A DNA stretch of 64,000 bases from an uncultured Anaerolineae bacterium (GTDB taxonomy: Bacteria; Chloroflexota; Anaerolineae; Anaerolineales; Villigracilaceae), in the NCBI GenBank assembly GCA_937120535.1, contig CAKZJX010000111.1, forward strand, positions 1 through 64,000, written 5' to 3'. Shown piece by piece: positions 42,547 to 51,797 of the stretch. The notes under the pieces were generated by a model. It saw only the letters and a program-made list of their open reading frames with translations, was not told where the DNA came from and did not search any database. Each line of letters opens with the position of its first letter. Position 1 is the stretch's first letter. The translations under genes were made by a program, and so were the position numbers.

Positions 42547-43857
42547 ATGGCTCTCACCGGCATTCAAATCTACAAACTCCTTCCTCAGACCAACTGCAAA
42601 GAATGCGGCTTTCCGACCTGTCTGGCATTTGCTATGAAATTAGCTGCCAAACAGGTCGAGCTAAGCGCCTGTCCCTACGTCTCAGAAGAATCCAAAAAAC
42701 AACTTGCCGAATCATCGGCTCCCCCCATTCGGCTGGTCACCCTCAAAGGGGTGGACGTAGAAGCGAAGGCCGGCAACGAAATCTGCCTCTACCGGCACGA
42801 AAAGACCTTCTACCACAAACCCGGTCTCTTCATTCGGGTGCGAGCCAGCGATCCGGACCTGGCGAAAAAAGTAGCCGCAGCCGATGCCTACAAAGTGAAC
42901 TACGTCGGCATCGAACTCACCATTGATGGCTTTGCTGTCGTCGCCGATTCCGACCTAGCAACCGCCATCCAGACCATTCGCTCGATCAGCAAACGACCGC
43001 TCATCCTGATCGGCGATCCGGCGGCGCTTCAAGCCGGACTAGCGGCCTGTCGCGGCGAGACCCCCTTGCTCTACGCTGCCGACGCATCCAACGCCGACCC
43101 CATGGCCGAACTTGCCAAGAGCCACCCGGCCGCCCTGGCGGTCAAAGCCGAGTCCCTGGAGGCGCTGGCCGATCTCACCCAGCGCATTCAAGCCAAAGGC
43201 GTGCAAGACATGGTGCTCGACCTGGATGGCAACACCCTAGGGGAATGGCTGGTGCGTTCCACCCAAGTGCGTCGCCTGGCGCTCAAGAACTTCCGCCCGC
43301 TCGGCTATCCGGTGCTCGCCTTCCCCTGCGACGCCAAAGATGAAGCGATAGCCGCCGCCCAGGCCATCGCCAAATATGCCGGTTTTATCGTCTTGAACGA
43401 ATTCAAACCCGAACTGCTCTATCCCCTGCTGGTCTTGCGCGAAAACATCTACACCGACCCGCAGAAACCGATCCAAGTCCAACCCGGCCTGTACGAGATC
43501 AACCAACCCAAACCCGATAGCCCGGTGCTGGTCACCACGAACTTTAGCATCACCTACTTCTCGGTGGCCAACGAAGTGGAAGGAAGCGGTCTGCCGGCCT
43601 GGCTGGTGGTGACCGACGCCGAGGGCATGTCGGTGCTCACCGCTTGGGCGGCCGGCAAATTCGACGCCGAGCGCATCGCCAAGGCTGTCAAGACCTTCAA
43701 CGTAGCCAGCAAAGTGACCCGAAAACGGCTGGTGATCCCCGGCCACGTGGCCGTCCTCTCCGGCGAACTAGAAGCTGAACTGCCAGATTGGGAGATACGC
43801 GTCGGCCCGCGCGAAGCAGTGGACCTGCCGGCCTTCATGAAACAAGCGCTGAACTAA
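42547..43857 (+). CDS. acsC: Corrinoid iron-sulfur protein large subunit (AcsC/CdhE)
   Basis: A 436-residue subunit with an N-terminal [4Fe-4S] domain (NCKECGFPTCLAF and a later ACPY, four cysteines), a TIM barrel and a C-terminal cobalamin-binding domain (from ~320, with NFSITYFSVANEVE). It binds the cob(I)amide/methyl-cobamide that shuttles methyl groups from AcsE to AcsB. Length agrees with characterised AcsC. Confidence 0.94.
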   Translation: MALTGIQIYKLLPQTNCKECGFPTCLAFAMKLAAKQVELSACPYVSEESKKQLAESSAPPIRLVTLKGVDVEAKAGNEICLYRHEKTFYHKPGLFIRVRASDPDLAKKVAAADAYKVNYVGIELTIDGFAVVADSDLATAIQTIRSISKRPLILIGDPAALQAGLAACRGETPLLYAADASNADPMAELAKSHPAALAVKAESLEALADLTQRIQAKGVQDMVLDLDGNTLGEWLVRSTQVRRLALKNFRPLGYPVLAFPCDAKDEAIAAAQAIAKYAGFIVLNEFKPELLYPLLVLRENIYTDPQKPIQVQPGLYEINQPKPDSPVLVTTNFSITYFSVANEVEGSGLPAWLVVTDAEGMSVLTAWAAGKFDAERIAKAVKTFNVASKVTRKRLVIPGHVAVLSGELEAELPDWEIRVGPREAVDLPAFMKQALN

Positions 43858-43871
43858 CCCACCCAGGCCCT

Positions 43872-45866
43872 ATGCAGCATTCGGTCACCTTCACCTACGA
43901 CGATCGACAGGCTCAAGTCACCGTCCCCACCAACACCCTGCTGAGCGAAGCTGCGCGCCTAGCTGGGGTGGAGATCGGTCAGCCCTGTGGGGGTCAAGGA
44001 CGCTGCGGGCGTTGCGCCATTCAAGTGACCGGCGGCAACGTGCGCCGGCGCTCCACGCTGCGCCTCTCCACCGCCGACCTCGAACAAGGCTACGCCCTGG
44101 CCTGTCAGACGGTGATAGAAGGAGACGCCACAATATACGTCCCGCCCCAGGAGAAGATCGAGCGTCGTCTCACCACCGATCGCGTGGTGGCCGAAGTGAG
44201 CGTCCCGGCAGACTACGATTACCTGCTCTGCCAGACCGTCCGGCGGCTGTTTGTCAGCCTTCCTCCACCCAGCATGGACGATCAAACCGACGACTGGTCG
44301 CGCTTGCAGACCGCCCTGCGCTTGCAACACAGCATCGAACGCCTGACCTGCTCGCTGGGCGTCTTGCGTAAGATCGGGCCAGTGCTACGCCAGGGGGAAT
44401 GGCAGGTCACCGCCGTGGTGGAATACACCCAACCGCCAGACCGCTCCGCCGCCCGCCTGATCGACCTCCTGCCCGGCCGCCTAGACGAATACGCACCGCT
44501 CTGGGGATGCGCCGTAGACATCGGCACTACCACCGTCACCCTGTGGCTGGTAGACCTGGTAACCGGCATGGTCCACGCGCAGGTTGCCGAATACAACGGC
44601 CAGATCGCCCGCGGCGAAGACGTGATCTCGCGCATCATCTACGCCTCGCGCCCAGGAGGAGGCGAGGAATTGCAACAGCGCGTACTGGAGACCATCAATG
44701 GCTTGCTGGAACGGGCTTGCAAGCGAGTGAAGTCGCCAGACGCGCCGCTCACGCCGCAGCAGATCGTGAAAGTGACCATTGCCGGCAACAGCACCATGAT
44801 GCACTTGCTGTTGGGTATCCCGGCCTCTAGCATTCGCCTCTCGCCGTTTATCACCGTGGTCAATCACCTACCGCCGCTCACCGGCCGCGAGGTCGGCTTG
44901 GCCGTTCACCCCGAAGCCTTGGTGGATTGCCTGCCCGGCGTGGCCAGCTATGTGGGTGCCGATATCACCGCCGGCGTGCTCTCCTCGGGCCTGGACAACG
45001 CCGAAAACGTGATGCTCTTCCTCGACGTGGGCACCAACGGCGAGACCGTGCTAGGCAATCGCGATTGGCTAGTGACCTGCGCGTGCTCGGCCGGCCCAGC
45101 CTTTGAGGGGGCCGGCGTGGTGCATGGAATGCGAGCGACCAGCGGCGCCATCGAGGAAGTGTGGATCAACAGCGAGACCCTCGAACCGACCTATCGGGTG
45201 ATCGGCGGAGGAAAGCCAAAAGGACTATGCGGCTCGGGGTTGATCTCCCTGCTCTCCGAAGCCTTCCTGACCGGTATCCTCGACAAGGGAGGCAACTTCA
45301 ATTTGGCGGCACCCACGCCCCGTGTCCGAGAAGGAGCGCACGGCGGGGAGTACGTGGTCGCTTGGGGGGACGAAACCGCTACGGGCGAAGACATCGTCCT
45401 GACGCGGGTGGACGTAGATAACCTTCTGCGGGCCAAAGCAGCCATCTATGCTGGGTTCACCGTGTTGGCCGAAAACGTCGGCATTCCCTTAGAGAGCGTT
45501 GAGCGCGTGCTGGTGGGGGGATCGTTTGGAAAGTACATCAACGTCGAGAAAGCCATCCAGATCGGCCTGCTGCCCGATATGGAATGGTCGCGCTTTGAGT
45601 TCCTCGGCAACACCTCGGTGAAGGGAGCCTACTACGCCCTGCTCGATTGGCGCAAACGAGAGCGGATCACCCACATCGCCCGGCGCATGACCTATATCGA
45701 ACTATCGGCAGACAACACCTTTTATGAAGCCTTTACCTCAGCGTTGTTTCTTCCTCACACCGACTTAAACAAATTCCCTAGCGTGGCCGAGGCCTTGTCG
45801 CGCACTCACAAGAAGAGCGAGGAGGAGGCACCTTATGCTACCCGAGCAGATACGAACCTTTCGTGA
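43872..45866 (+). CDS. acsV: Corrinoid protein reductive activator, ferredoxin-ASKHA type (RACo/AcsV)
   Basis: A 664-residue protein that reduces inactive Co(II) corrinoid of AcsCD with ATP. The N-terminal [2Fe-2S] ferredoxin has Cys39, Cys45, Cys48 and Cys78. A linker leads to an ASKHA ATPase domain with AVDIGTTTVTLWLVD (from ~215) and GTNGETVLG, as in DUF4445 proteins and characterised RACo. The ATG chosen matches the ferredoxin start; an upstream extension is a shadow of acsC. Its last 32 nt overlap the GNAT gene. Confidence 0.92.
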   Translation: MQHSVTFTYDDRQAQVTVPTNTLLSEAARLAGVEIGQPCGGQGRCGRCAIQVTGGNVRRRSTLRLSTADLEQGYALACQTVIEGDATIYVPPQEKIERRLTTDRVVAEVSVPADYDYLLCQTVRRLFVSLPPPSMDDQTDDWSRLQTALRLQHSIERLTCSLGVLRKIGPVLRQGEWQVTAVVEYTQPPDRSAARLIDLLPGRLDEYAPLWGCAVDIGTTTVTLWLVDLVTGMVHAQVAEYNGQIARGEDVISRIIYASRPGGGEELQQRVLETINGLLERACKRVKSPDAPLTPQQIVKVTIAGNSTMMHLLLGIPASSIRLSPFITVVNHLPPLTGREVGLAVHPEALVDCLPGVASYVGADITAGVLSSGLDNAENVMLFLDVGTNGETVLGNRDWLVTCACSAGPAFEGAGVVHGMRATSGAIEEVWINSETLEPTYRVIGGGKPKGLCGSGLISLLSEAFLTGILDKGGNFNLAAPTPRVREGAHGGEYVVAWGDETATGEDIVLTRVDVDNLLRAKAAIYAGFTVLAENVGIPLESVERVLVGGSFGKYINVEKAIQIGLLPDMEWSRFEFLGNTSVKGAYYALLDWRKRERITHIARRMTYIELSADNTFYEAFTSALFLPHTDLNKFPSVAEALSRTHKKSEEEAPYATRADTNLS

Positions 45867-46401
45867 AGTGGTCACACTCAAGGACGGCACGCACGTCCTG
45901 CTTCGGCCAATGACCCCGGAGGACCGCCCCCATCTGGACGAGCTGTACTTATCTGCTGCCGATGAGGATGTGCGCTACTTGCGACACAACGTCAAAGACC
46001 CGGCTGTGCTGCAGAAATGGTGCGATACGTTGAACTATCATCAGGTCCTGCCGATGCTGGCCCTGGTGAAGGACCGGGCCGTAGGAAATTGCTCGCTTCA
46101 CTTCTTCACTGGCCCCAAGCGTCACATCGGCGAGATTCGCATTTTCCTCTCGCGGGAGTTTCGCAACCGCGGGCTGGGAACAAAGATGATTCGGGTGGTG
46201 GTCGATCTCGCACGCCGACAGGGCTTATCCATCCTGTTGGCCGAGATCACCGCCGATCAATTGAAAGTCATCCATGCCTTCGAGCAAATTGGCTTCAAAC
46301 AGCGCTGCATCTTAGAAAATTTCTTCATGTTCCCCGACGGGGATTGTGTAGACGTGGTCCTAATGACTATGGATCTCAGACCGAGGGGAGAGGAGTTCTG
46401 A
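45835..46401 (+). CDS. GNAT acetyltransferase within the acs operon
   Basis: A 188-residue GNAT protein with the acetyl-CoA loop RNRGLGTKMI (~residues 111-120) and an AFEQIGFK ending. It overlaps the activator gene by 32 nt and lies before acsE, so it is part of the operon. The arrangement resembles the GNAT modules fused to ADP-forming acyl-CoA synthetases in Pat-type protein acetyltransferases. It may acetylate lysines of pathway proteins; no substrate is shown. Confidence 0.82.
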   Translation: MLPEQIRTFREVVTLKDGTHVLLRPMTPEDRPHLDELYLSAADEDVRYLRHNVKDPAVLQKWCDTLNYHQVLPMLALVKDRAVGNCSLHFFTGPKRHIGEIRIFLSREFRNRGLGTKMIRVVVDLARRQGLSILLAEITADQLKVIHAFEQIGFKQRCILENFFMFPDGDCVDVVLMTMDLRPRGEEF

Positions 46402-46471
46402 GCCAAACAAGCTATCTGGAGAGACCATCGTCCAGCATGTAGCAGGACAAACGCAGACATACGGAGGCGTC

Positions 46472-47395
46472 ATGTACATCATCGGAGAGAACATTCACAT
46501 TGTTTCTGAAAAAGTAAAAGAGGCTCTAGCCAGTCGCGATCGCGAGTTCTTCATGGACTTGGCCGTCCGACAGGTGGAAGCGGGAGCCAAGGCGATCGAC
46601 ATCAACCTCGGTCCCCGCAAGAAGGATTGGGCCGAGGTCTTCCCCTGGATTGTGGAAACCATCGAATCGGTGGTGGACGTTCCGCTCTCGATTGACACGA
46701 CCAACGTGGACGGCATGGAGGCCGCCCTACGCACCATCCGAAAAGCGCAACCCATCCTGAACTCCACCTCTGCCGAGCTGGAACGATTGGAAAAAGTGCC
46801 GCTTCTGGCCAAAAAATACGGCGCCAAGCTGATCGCTCTGACGATGGGCAGCAGTGGCATCCCTGTCGAGGCCGACGCTCGCGTGAGTATCGCGGTGGAC
46901 ATCATCATCCCGCGCCTGCTGGAAATTGACTTCCCGATGGAAGATCTGATCATTGACCCGCTGGTGTTGACTGTTTCCGGCTGTCAGCAATATTGCCCCC
47001 ATCTCATCGAGGCCGTTCGCATGTTGCAGTATGCCTGGGATCCGTCGCCGATGATCTCAGTTGGGCTGAGCAACGTCTCAAACTCGGTGCCGGCGGAGAA
47101 TCGCTCGCTGATCAATCGCGTCTATTGCGCCATGTTGATGGGTGTTGGCCTGCAGATGATGATCGCCAATCCCTTCGACCAGAAACTGATGGAAGTGATT
47201 GGCTGGATCGAGACCAAAGACACCTCTACCCCACTGGCTCGTCTTTACAACAAGATCGCCGAACGCATCGCCAACAGCGACGAACCGCAAATCGAGGACT
47301 TCGACCTGAGCGATCCGGAGCAGGCTGCCGTCTGGAAAACCACGCAAATCCTGCTAAACAAGGTGATCTACGCTGAAGGGTACCTGAATCAGTAA
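46472..47395 (+). CDS. acsE: Methyltetrahydrofolate:corrinoid/FeS-protein methyltransferase (AcsE)
   Basis: A 307-residue DHPS-like TIM-barrel enzyme that moves the methyl of methyl-THF to the AcsCD corrinoid. The pterin site motifs are present: DINLGPRKKDW, LSIDTTN and LNSTSAE with the hydrogen-bonding Asn, plus SVGLSNVS. It is about 40 residues longer than Moorella AcsE at the C-terminus. It closes the first block of the cluster, 35 nt before a strong terminator. Confidence 0.93.
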   Translation: MYIIGENIHIVSEKVKEALASRDREFFMDLAVRQVEAGAKAIDINLGPRKKDWAEVFPWIVETIESVVDVPLSIDTTNVDGMEAALRTIRKAQPILNSTSAELERLEKVPLLAKKYGAKLIALTMGSSGIPVEADARVSIAVDIIIPRLLEIDFPMEDLIIDPLVLTVSGCQQYCPHLIEAVRMLQYAWDPSPMISVGLSNVSNSVPAENRSLINRVYCAMLMGVGLQMMIANPFDQKLMEVIGWIETKDTSTPLARLYNKIAERIANSDEPQIEDFDLSDPEQAAVWKTTQILLNKVIYAEGYLNQ

Positions 47396-47424
47396 CGGGC
47401 CCAGGGGAACGCCGACATCATCGT

Positions 47425-47460
47425 CAAAAAAGAGCATAGAGGTTTCTATGCTCTTTTTTT
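47425..47460. terminator. Intrinsic (Rho-independent) bidirectional terminator
   Basis: A perfect 10-bp stem (AGAGCATAGA/TCTATGCTCT) with a GGTT loop, flanked by an A-tract on the left and a T-tract on the right. It terminates acsE on the plus strand, and, read on the other strand, the convergent cupin gene. Confidence 0.92.
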
Positions 47461-47482
47461 GTGCCGGCCCCGCAGTAGGAGG

Positions 47483-47761
47483 TCAAGCCAGATGATAGTG
47501 CTTGCGCACGGTCTGGGTGATCTGCCAAGTGCACGATAGGCCGGCCGGGAAAACCACCAGATCGCCGGCTCCGATCTCCACCGCAGGCCCTCCCCCTTCC
47601 GGCGTGACGATCACATGACCTTCCAGGAGATAACAGGTTTCCTCAGTATCGTAGTACCACTCAAACGTAGACACTTCCTTCTCCCAGATCGGCCACGAGA
47701 ACACACCTAGGCGTTGCAGGGTTTCTTCTGAGGGGGCATGTTCCACACGAATGGGTTTCAT
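47483..47761 (-). CDS. Small cupin domain protein
   Basis: A 92-residue one-domain cupin related to the EutQ/ureidoglycine aminohydrolase-like DUF861 group. The beta-barrel carries YLLEGHVIVTPEGG and GDLVVFPAGL. A GGAGG site precedes the ATG; an upstream in-frame extension lacks conserved sequence. It faces away from the Hdr block and shares the terminator with acsE. Function unknown, perhaps binding a small acid or metal. Confidence 0.82.
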   Translation of the reverse strand: MKPIRVEHAPSEETLQRLGVFSWPIWEKEVSTFEWYYDTEETCYLLEGHVIVTPEGGGPAVEIGAGDLVVFPAGLSCTWQITQTVRKHYHLA

Positions 47762-47979
47762 GAGACAACCTCCTTTTTCAGAGTGAGAAGCGAGCATACG
47801 GCAAAGGTGCAATAACCGCTCACGGCCGGGCGGCATATCCTTCTGCACAGGCCCACTACGCTTCCACCGGCCGGCAGCAGAGATCACCGCCCATCGCTTG
47901 AGTGTCTCGGTTCAATTTTAGCACCAACTTCAAGCGGATATCTGTAATGTTTGCTCCAGGAGTATCGGCCATCGGATTG

Positions 47980-47993
47980 ATGACGAACGTCAT
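47980..47993. promoter_or_regulatory. Perfect 14-bp palindrome, candidate activator site
   Basis: ATGACGAACGTCAT, arms of six bases. Its centre is about 42 bases before the expected transcript start of the hdrA operon, a position typical of class II activators of the CRP/FNR superfamily. Confidence 0.4.
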
Positions 47994-48016
47994 TCTCCTC
48001 CCATCCTGACAATCCG

Positions 48017-48022
48017 TATAAT
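48017..48022 (+). promoter_or_regulatory. TATAAT -10 box of the Hdr-Met operon
   Basis: A perfect -10 hexamer, about 7 bases upstream of the predicted start at ~48029. No good -35 exists 17 bases upstream, consistent with dependence on the palindrome just before it. Confidence 0.5.
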
Positions 48023-48079
48023 GATAAATAAGGTGAAAATAGAACGAAGTCTCTCCTTTTTATAAAGAAGGTCACGCCT

Positions 48080-51000
48080 ATGCCCATTTCCGATCAAACG
48101 CCTCTTCGTTTGAAGCCGGCCGCCGCCTTGGTGGTAGGAGGCGGGATCGGAGGAATGCGCGCCGCGCTCGACCTGGCTGATGCCGGATTGAAAGTGTATC
48201 TCGTCGAACAGACCCCCTGCTTGGGCGGACGCGTGGCCCAGCTGGGGTTTATGTTTCCCCAACACGACTGCGTCCTGTGCCGGGGAACGCCAGACCATGG
48301 CTACGGTTGCGTGCGACCCTCCATTTCTCCTGCCTACCTCCAGCACAACCAACACCCCAATATCGAGATCCTCACCAACACCCGCATCTTGGAAGTTGCC
48401 GGCGAGGCCGGCGATTTCACCGTCGCCCTGCGCCAGGAGCCGCGCTACGTCAACATCGAGCGTTGCACCAGTTGCGGGCGCTGCGCCGAGGTCTGCCCAG
48501 TGGAATTGCCTAACGAGTACCAATTGGGTATGACGCGACGCAAGGCGATCTACAAGCTGGCCGCCCGTGCTGCGCCAGACGCCTACTGCATCGACCGCGG
48601 CCCCTATTGCGACGATTGTCGCCGCTGCGTGGAGGCTTGTCCCACCCAGGCGATCGACCTCGAAGAACCGCCCCGCTTGCTCTCGGTAGAAGTGGGCGCC
48701 ATCATCCTCGCCCTCGGATTTCGCACATACAACGCCGCCGAACTCGGCGAATATGGCTATGGGCGCTACCAAAACGTGGTGACCGCCATGCAATACGAAC
48801 GGCTAGCTAGCCGCTCCGGCCCCACCGAGGGCATCGTCATTCGCCCGTCCGACAACCGCCCTCCGCGCTCGATCGCCTGGCTGCAGTGTATCGGCAGCCG
48901 TGAGAAAGAAAACCCCTTCTGTTCGTCCATCTGCTGCATGTATGCCACCAAAGAGGCCATCTTGGCCAAGCAACGCCTAGGCGGCGACGTGAAATGCAAC
49001 GTGTTCCTGATGGACGAACGTGCGTTTAACAAAGAATACAGCGCCTACTTTGCCAAAGCTCGCCAACAACACCACATTCAGTACCATCGCTGTCGCGTCT
49101 CCGGCATCGCCGAAGATCCCCGCACCCACAACCTGATCGTGCGCTACGCCGATCCAGATGGAACCCTGCATCAGGAAGAGTTCGAGATGGTCGTCCTGGC
49201 CACCGGCCTGCAGCCCCCTGAATCGGCTGCCGAACTGGCCAAGATGCTCGGCATTGAATTGAACGCCTATGGATTCTGCGAAACCGACAAATTCGCTCCT
49301 CTCCAAACCACCCGACCGGGCATCTTCGTCTGCGGTGCCTTCTCCTCCCCCAAGGAGATTGTGGAGACCATCATTGACGCCAGCGGGGCAGCCGCCGAGG
49401 TCATGCGCTTGCTGAATGACCGTTTGATGACCTATCCATACACGCGCCAGTGGCCGTTCCTAGCCAACGACCAGGAGTTTCCGCCCGAGCGCGAGGTGAA
49501 CGGTGAGACGCCGCGCATCGGCGTATTTGCTTGTTCATGTGGCGACGTGATCGGCAACAGCCTGGACCTGATGCGACTGCTCCACGAGGCCGGCCGGTGG
49601 CCGAACGTCGTCCTGACCGATCAGGTGGACTTCGCTTGCCTACCAGAAGGGCGCGAGCTGATCCGCCGGCGCATCGAACAGGAAGGTCTGAATCGCGTGG
49701 TGATCGCCGCCTGCAGCAACCGCACCCACGACTCGCTCTTCCAGCGCACTGTGCGCCTGGCCGGATTGAACCCCTACCTGCTCGAACTGGTCAACCTACG
49801 CGAGCAGTGCACGCGCGTCCATCGCAACGCCCTACCTCAAGCTAACCGCAAAGCCATCGAGATGGTGCGCATTGCGGCCGGCCGCGTGGCCTTAGCCAAG
49901 CCGGTGTACAAAGAAAAAGCCCCGTGCACGCCGGTCGCCCTGGTGATCGGCGGCGGCGTGGCCGGCATGACCGCTGCTGTCACCATCGCCGATGCCGGCT
50001 ACGAGGTCCACCTCGTGGAGCGAGAAGAACGCCTGGGCGGCAACCTGCTGGACATCTACTACGTGGCCGAAGGATACAACCCCCAGCGCCTGTTGCGCGA
50101 TCTGGTCAACCGCGTCCGCTCCCACCAACGCATCACCACCCACTTGCGCACCGAAGTGATCCGCCACACCGGCCACGTCGGCCGCTTCCAATCCGATCTG
50201 CGCACCCGCCTCCTCAACGGCACCGAAACCGTGACCACCGTCGAACACGGCGTGACCATCGTCGCCACCGGCGCCCACGAGATTCGCGACCATCCCATGC
50301 TTCACCTGCCAGGTGTGATCACCCAACGCATGTTGGAAGAAATGATCATCCATCAACCGGAGCGGGTAGCGGCGCTCAGGGACGTGGTGGTTATCCAGTG
50401 TGTTCGCCCCAACAACCTGCCCGATTACTGCTCGCGGGTGTGTTGCACCAACGCCATGAAGAACGTGATCCGTCTCAAACTGTTCAATCCAAACTGTCGG
50501 GTCACCGTCCTCTACAAAAACATCGTCACCTACGGCTTCCGTGAGCAATTCTACAATGAGGCGCGGCGGCTAGGCGTCATCTTCATGCGCTACACCGACG
50601 ATCATCCGCCGCGGGTCTTCCGCGTCACCGGAGATGTGCTCTACGTAGACGCCTACGATCCCTCTCTAGGTCGCTGGATCACCTTGCCGGCTGACCTGGC
50701 GACCTTGAGCATGGCCGTCGTGCCCTCCGAGGGCACAGCTGAACTGGCCCGTCTGTTGCGCGTGCCGCTCTCGAGCGAGGGCTTCTTTGAAGAGGCCCAG
50801 ATGAAACTGCGCCCAATGGACTTCATGCGCGAGGGCATCTTCCTGGCCGGCATGGCCCACTATCCGAAGTTCATCGAAGAAAGCATCAGCCATGCTCAGG
50901 CCGCAGCCGCACGCGCCTTGACCCTGCTCTCTCAAAAACAGCTCGACCTGGGCGGCATCGTGGCCCAAGTGGATCCGAACAAATGCGTAGGATGCCTGAC

Positions 51001-51235
51001 CTGCACCCGCACCTGCCCGTTCAGCATCCCGCAAGTCATTCAGGTCGAAGGCCGCAGCGGCGTGGGTGGCCTAGGCAGCGCGGCCTGGATCGATCCGGCC
51101 CAATGTCAGGGCTGCGGCACTTGCACCGGCGAATGTCCAGCCAACGCCATTCAGCTCATCCACTACACCGATGAGCAGATGATGTTACGCTCCATAGGCG
51201 GGTTGGGCGCCTGGAAAGCCCCTGCCCTGGTCTAA
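48080..51235 (+). CDS. hdrA: Tandem HdrA-like flavo-iron-sulfur protein
   Basis: A 1051-residue protein built of two consecutive HdrA-like halves. Half 1: FAD site GGGIGGM (20-26), an HdrA cysteine region with Cys64, Cys67 and Cys77, and two [4Fe-4S] ferredoxin motifs (Cys129/132/135/139; Cys177/180/183/187). Half 2: cysteine-rich link (485, 487, 545, 577), second FAD site GGGVAGM (624-630) and two C-terminal ferredoxin motifs (969-979 and 1009-1019). HdrA bifurcates electrons between a high-potential and a low-potential acceptor. It heads the second cluster block with an AAGAAGG site. Each half resembles methanogen or Moorella HdrA. Confidence 0.9.
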   Translation: MPISDQTPLRLKPAAALVVGGGIGGMRAALDLADAGLKVYLVEQTPCLGGRVAQLGFMFPQHDCVLCRGTPDHGYGCVRPSISPAYLQHNQHPNIEILTNTRILEVAGEAGDFTVALRQEPRYVNIERCTSCGRCAEVCPVELPNEYQLGMTRRKAIYKLAARAAPDAYCIDRGPYCDDCRRCVEACPTQAIDLEEPPRLLSVEVGAIILALGFRTYNAAELGEYGYGRYQNVVTAMQYERLASRSGPTEGIVIRPSDNRPPRSIAWLQCIGSREKENPFCSSICCMYATKEAILAKQRLGGDVKCNVFLMDERAFNKEYSAYFAKARQQHHIQYHRCRVSGIAEDPRTHNLIVRYADPDGTLHQEEFEMVVLATGLQPPESAAELAKMLGIELNAYGFCETDKFAPLQTTRPGIFVCGAFSSPKEIVETIIDASGAAAEVMRLLNDRLMTYPYTRQWPFLANDQEFPPEREVNGETPRIGVFACSCGDVIGNSLDLMRLLHEAGRWPNVVLTDQVDFACLPEGRELIRRRIEQEGLNRVVIAACSNRTHDSLFQRTVRLAGLNPYLLELVNLREQCTRVHRNALPQANRKAIEMVRIAAGRVALAKPVYKEKAPCTPVALVIGGGVAGMTAAVTIADAGYEVHLVEREERLGGNLLDIYYVAEGYNPQRLLRDLVNRVRSHQRITTHLRTEVIRHTGHVGRFQSDLRTRLLNGTETVTTVEHGVTIVATGAHEIRDHPMLHLPGVITQRMLEEMIIHQPERVAALRDVVVIQCVRPNNLPDYCSRVCCTNAMKNVIRLKLFNPNCRVTVLYKNIVTYGFREQFYNEARRLGVIFMRYTDDHPPRVFRVTGDVLYVDAYDPSLGRWITLPADLATLSMAVVPSEGTAELARLLRVPLSSEGFFEEAQMKLRPMDFMREGIFLAGMAHYPKFIEESISHAQAAAARALTLLSQKQLDLGGIVAQVDPNKCVGCLTCTRTCPFSIPQVIQVEGRSGVGGLGSAAWIDPAQCQGCGTCTGECPANAIQLIHYTDEQMMLRSIGGLGAWKAPALV

Positions 51236-51263
51236 AGCGAGCAACCAGGTGGAGCAAGAACCG

Positions 51264-51773
51264 ATGTCCTCGGAACACAACCCCTCTACACCCTCCTTCG
51301 AACCTGAACTGACCGCCTTTTACTGCATCTATTGTGGCTACATGGCAGGCGATACGGCCGGCGCGTTGCAAGTGGACTATCCGCCAAACGTGAAGTTTGT
51401 GCGCATGCCCTGCACCGGCAAAACCGACATTCGCTACCTGCTCGAAGCCTTCGAGCAAGGAGCAGACGGAGTATATGTGGTAGCCTGCCCGATCGGCAAC
51501 TGTCATCATGTGCGTGGTAACGAACGCGGCTACGCCCGCCTCAAACGGGCCAAGAAACTCCTGGACGAGATCGGGTTGGGTGGAGAACGGTTGGAGATGT
51601 TCTTCATGTCCGGCAGCCAGGCTCAGGCCTATGCCAACGCTGCCCGCACCATGACCGAGCGCATTCGCAAATTAGGCCCCAACCCGCTGCGCCTGATGCC
51701 AAAGCCGGCCCCACCCCATCCAGAAGAAGAAGACGAGGAGATAACGTTTCGCGGCCGAAGGCCGAAACGGTAA
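51264..51773 (+). CDS. mvhD: MvhD-like hydrogenase iron-sulfur subunit, copy 1
   Basis: A 169-residue electron-transfer subunit binding a [2Fe-2S] cluster. Motifs are FYCIYCGY, MPCTGKTDI and ACPIGNCHHVRGN. In methanogens MvhD links a hydrogenase to HdrA; in Moorella it is part of the MetFV-HdrABC complex. A GGTGGAG site favours this ATG over an in-frame GTG at 51249. No hydrogenase genes (MvhAG) lie in the window. Confidence 0.88.
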   Translation: MSSEHNPSTPSFEPELTAFYCIYCGYMAGDTAGALQVDYPPNVKFVRMPCTGKTDIRYLLEAFEQGADGVYVVACPIGNCHHVRGNERGYARLKRAKKLLDEIGLGGERLEMFFMSGSQAQAYANAARTMTERIRKLGPNPLRLMPKPAPPHPEEEDEEITFRGRRPKR

Positions 51774-51797
51774 GCGAGAAAGATCGGTGAGGTACCT

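Larger units (their letters stand above)
47762..48079. other. Divergent control region, 318 bp
   Basis: Between the cupin and hdrA genes. It contains a perfect TATAAT and a 14-bp palindrome, listed separately. No small gene or tRNA was recognised; a tRNA-like GGTTCAA stretch near 47910 has no matching acceptor stem. Confidence 0.55.

Noticed and set aside
47895-47935. tRNA-like GGTTCAA segment
   Set aside because: No matching acceptor or anticodon stem at the proper distance.
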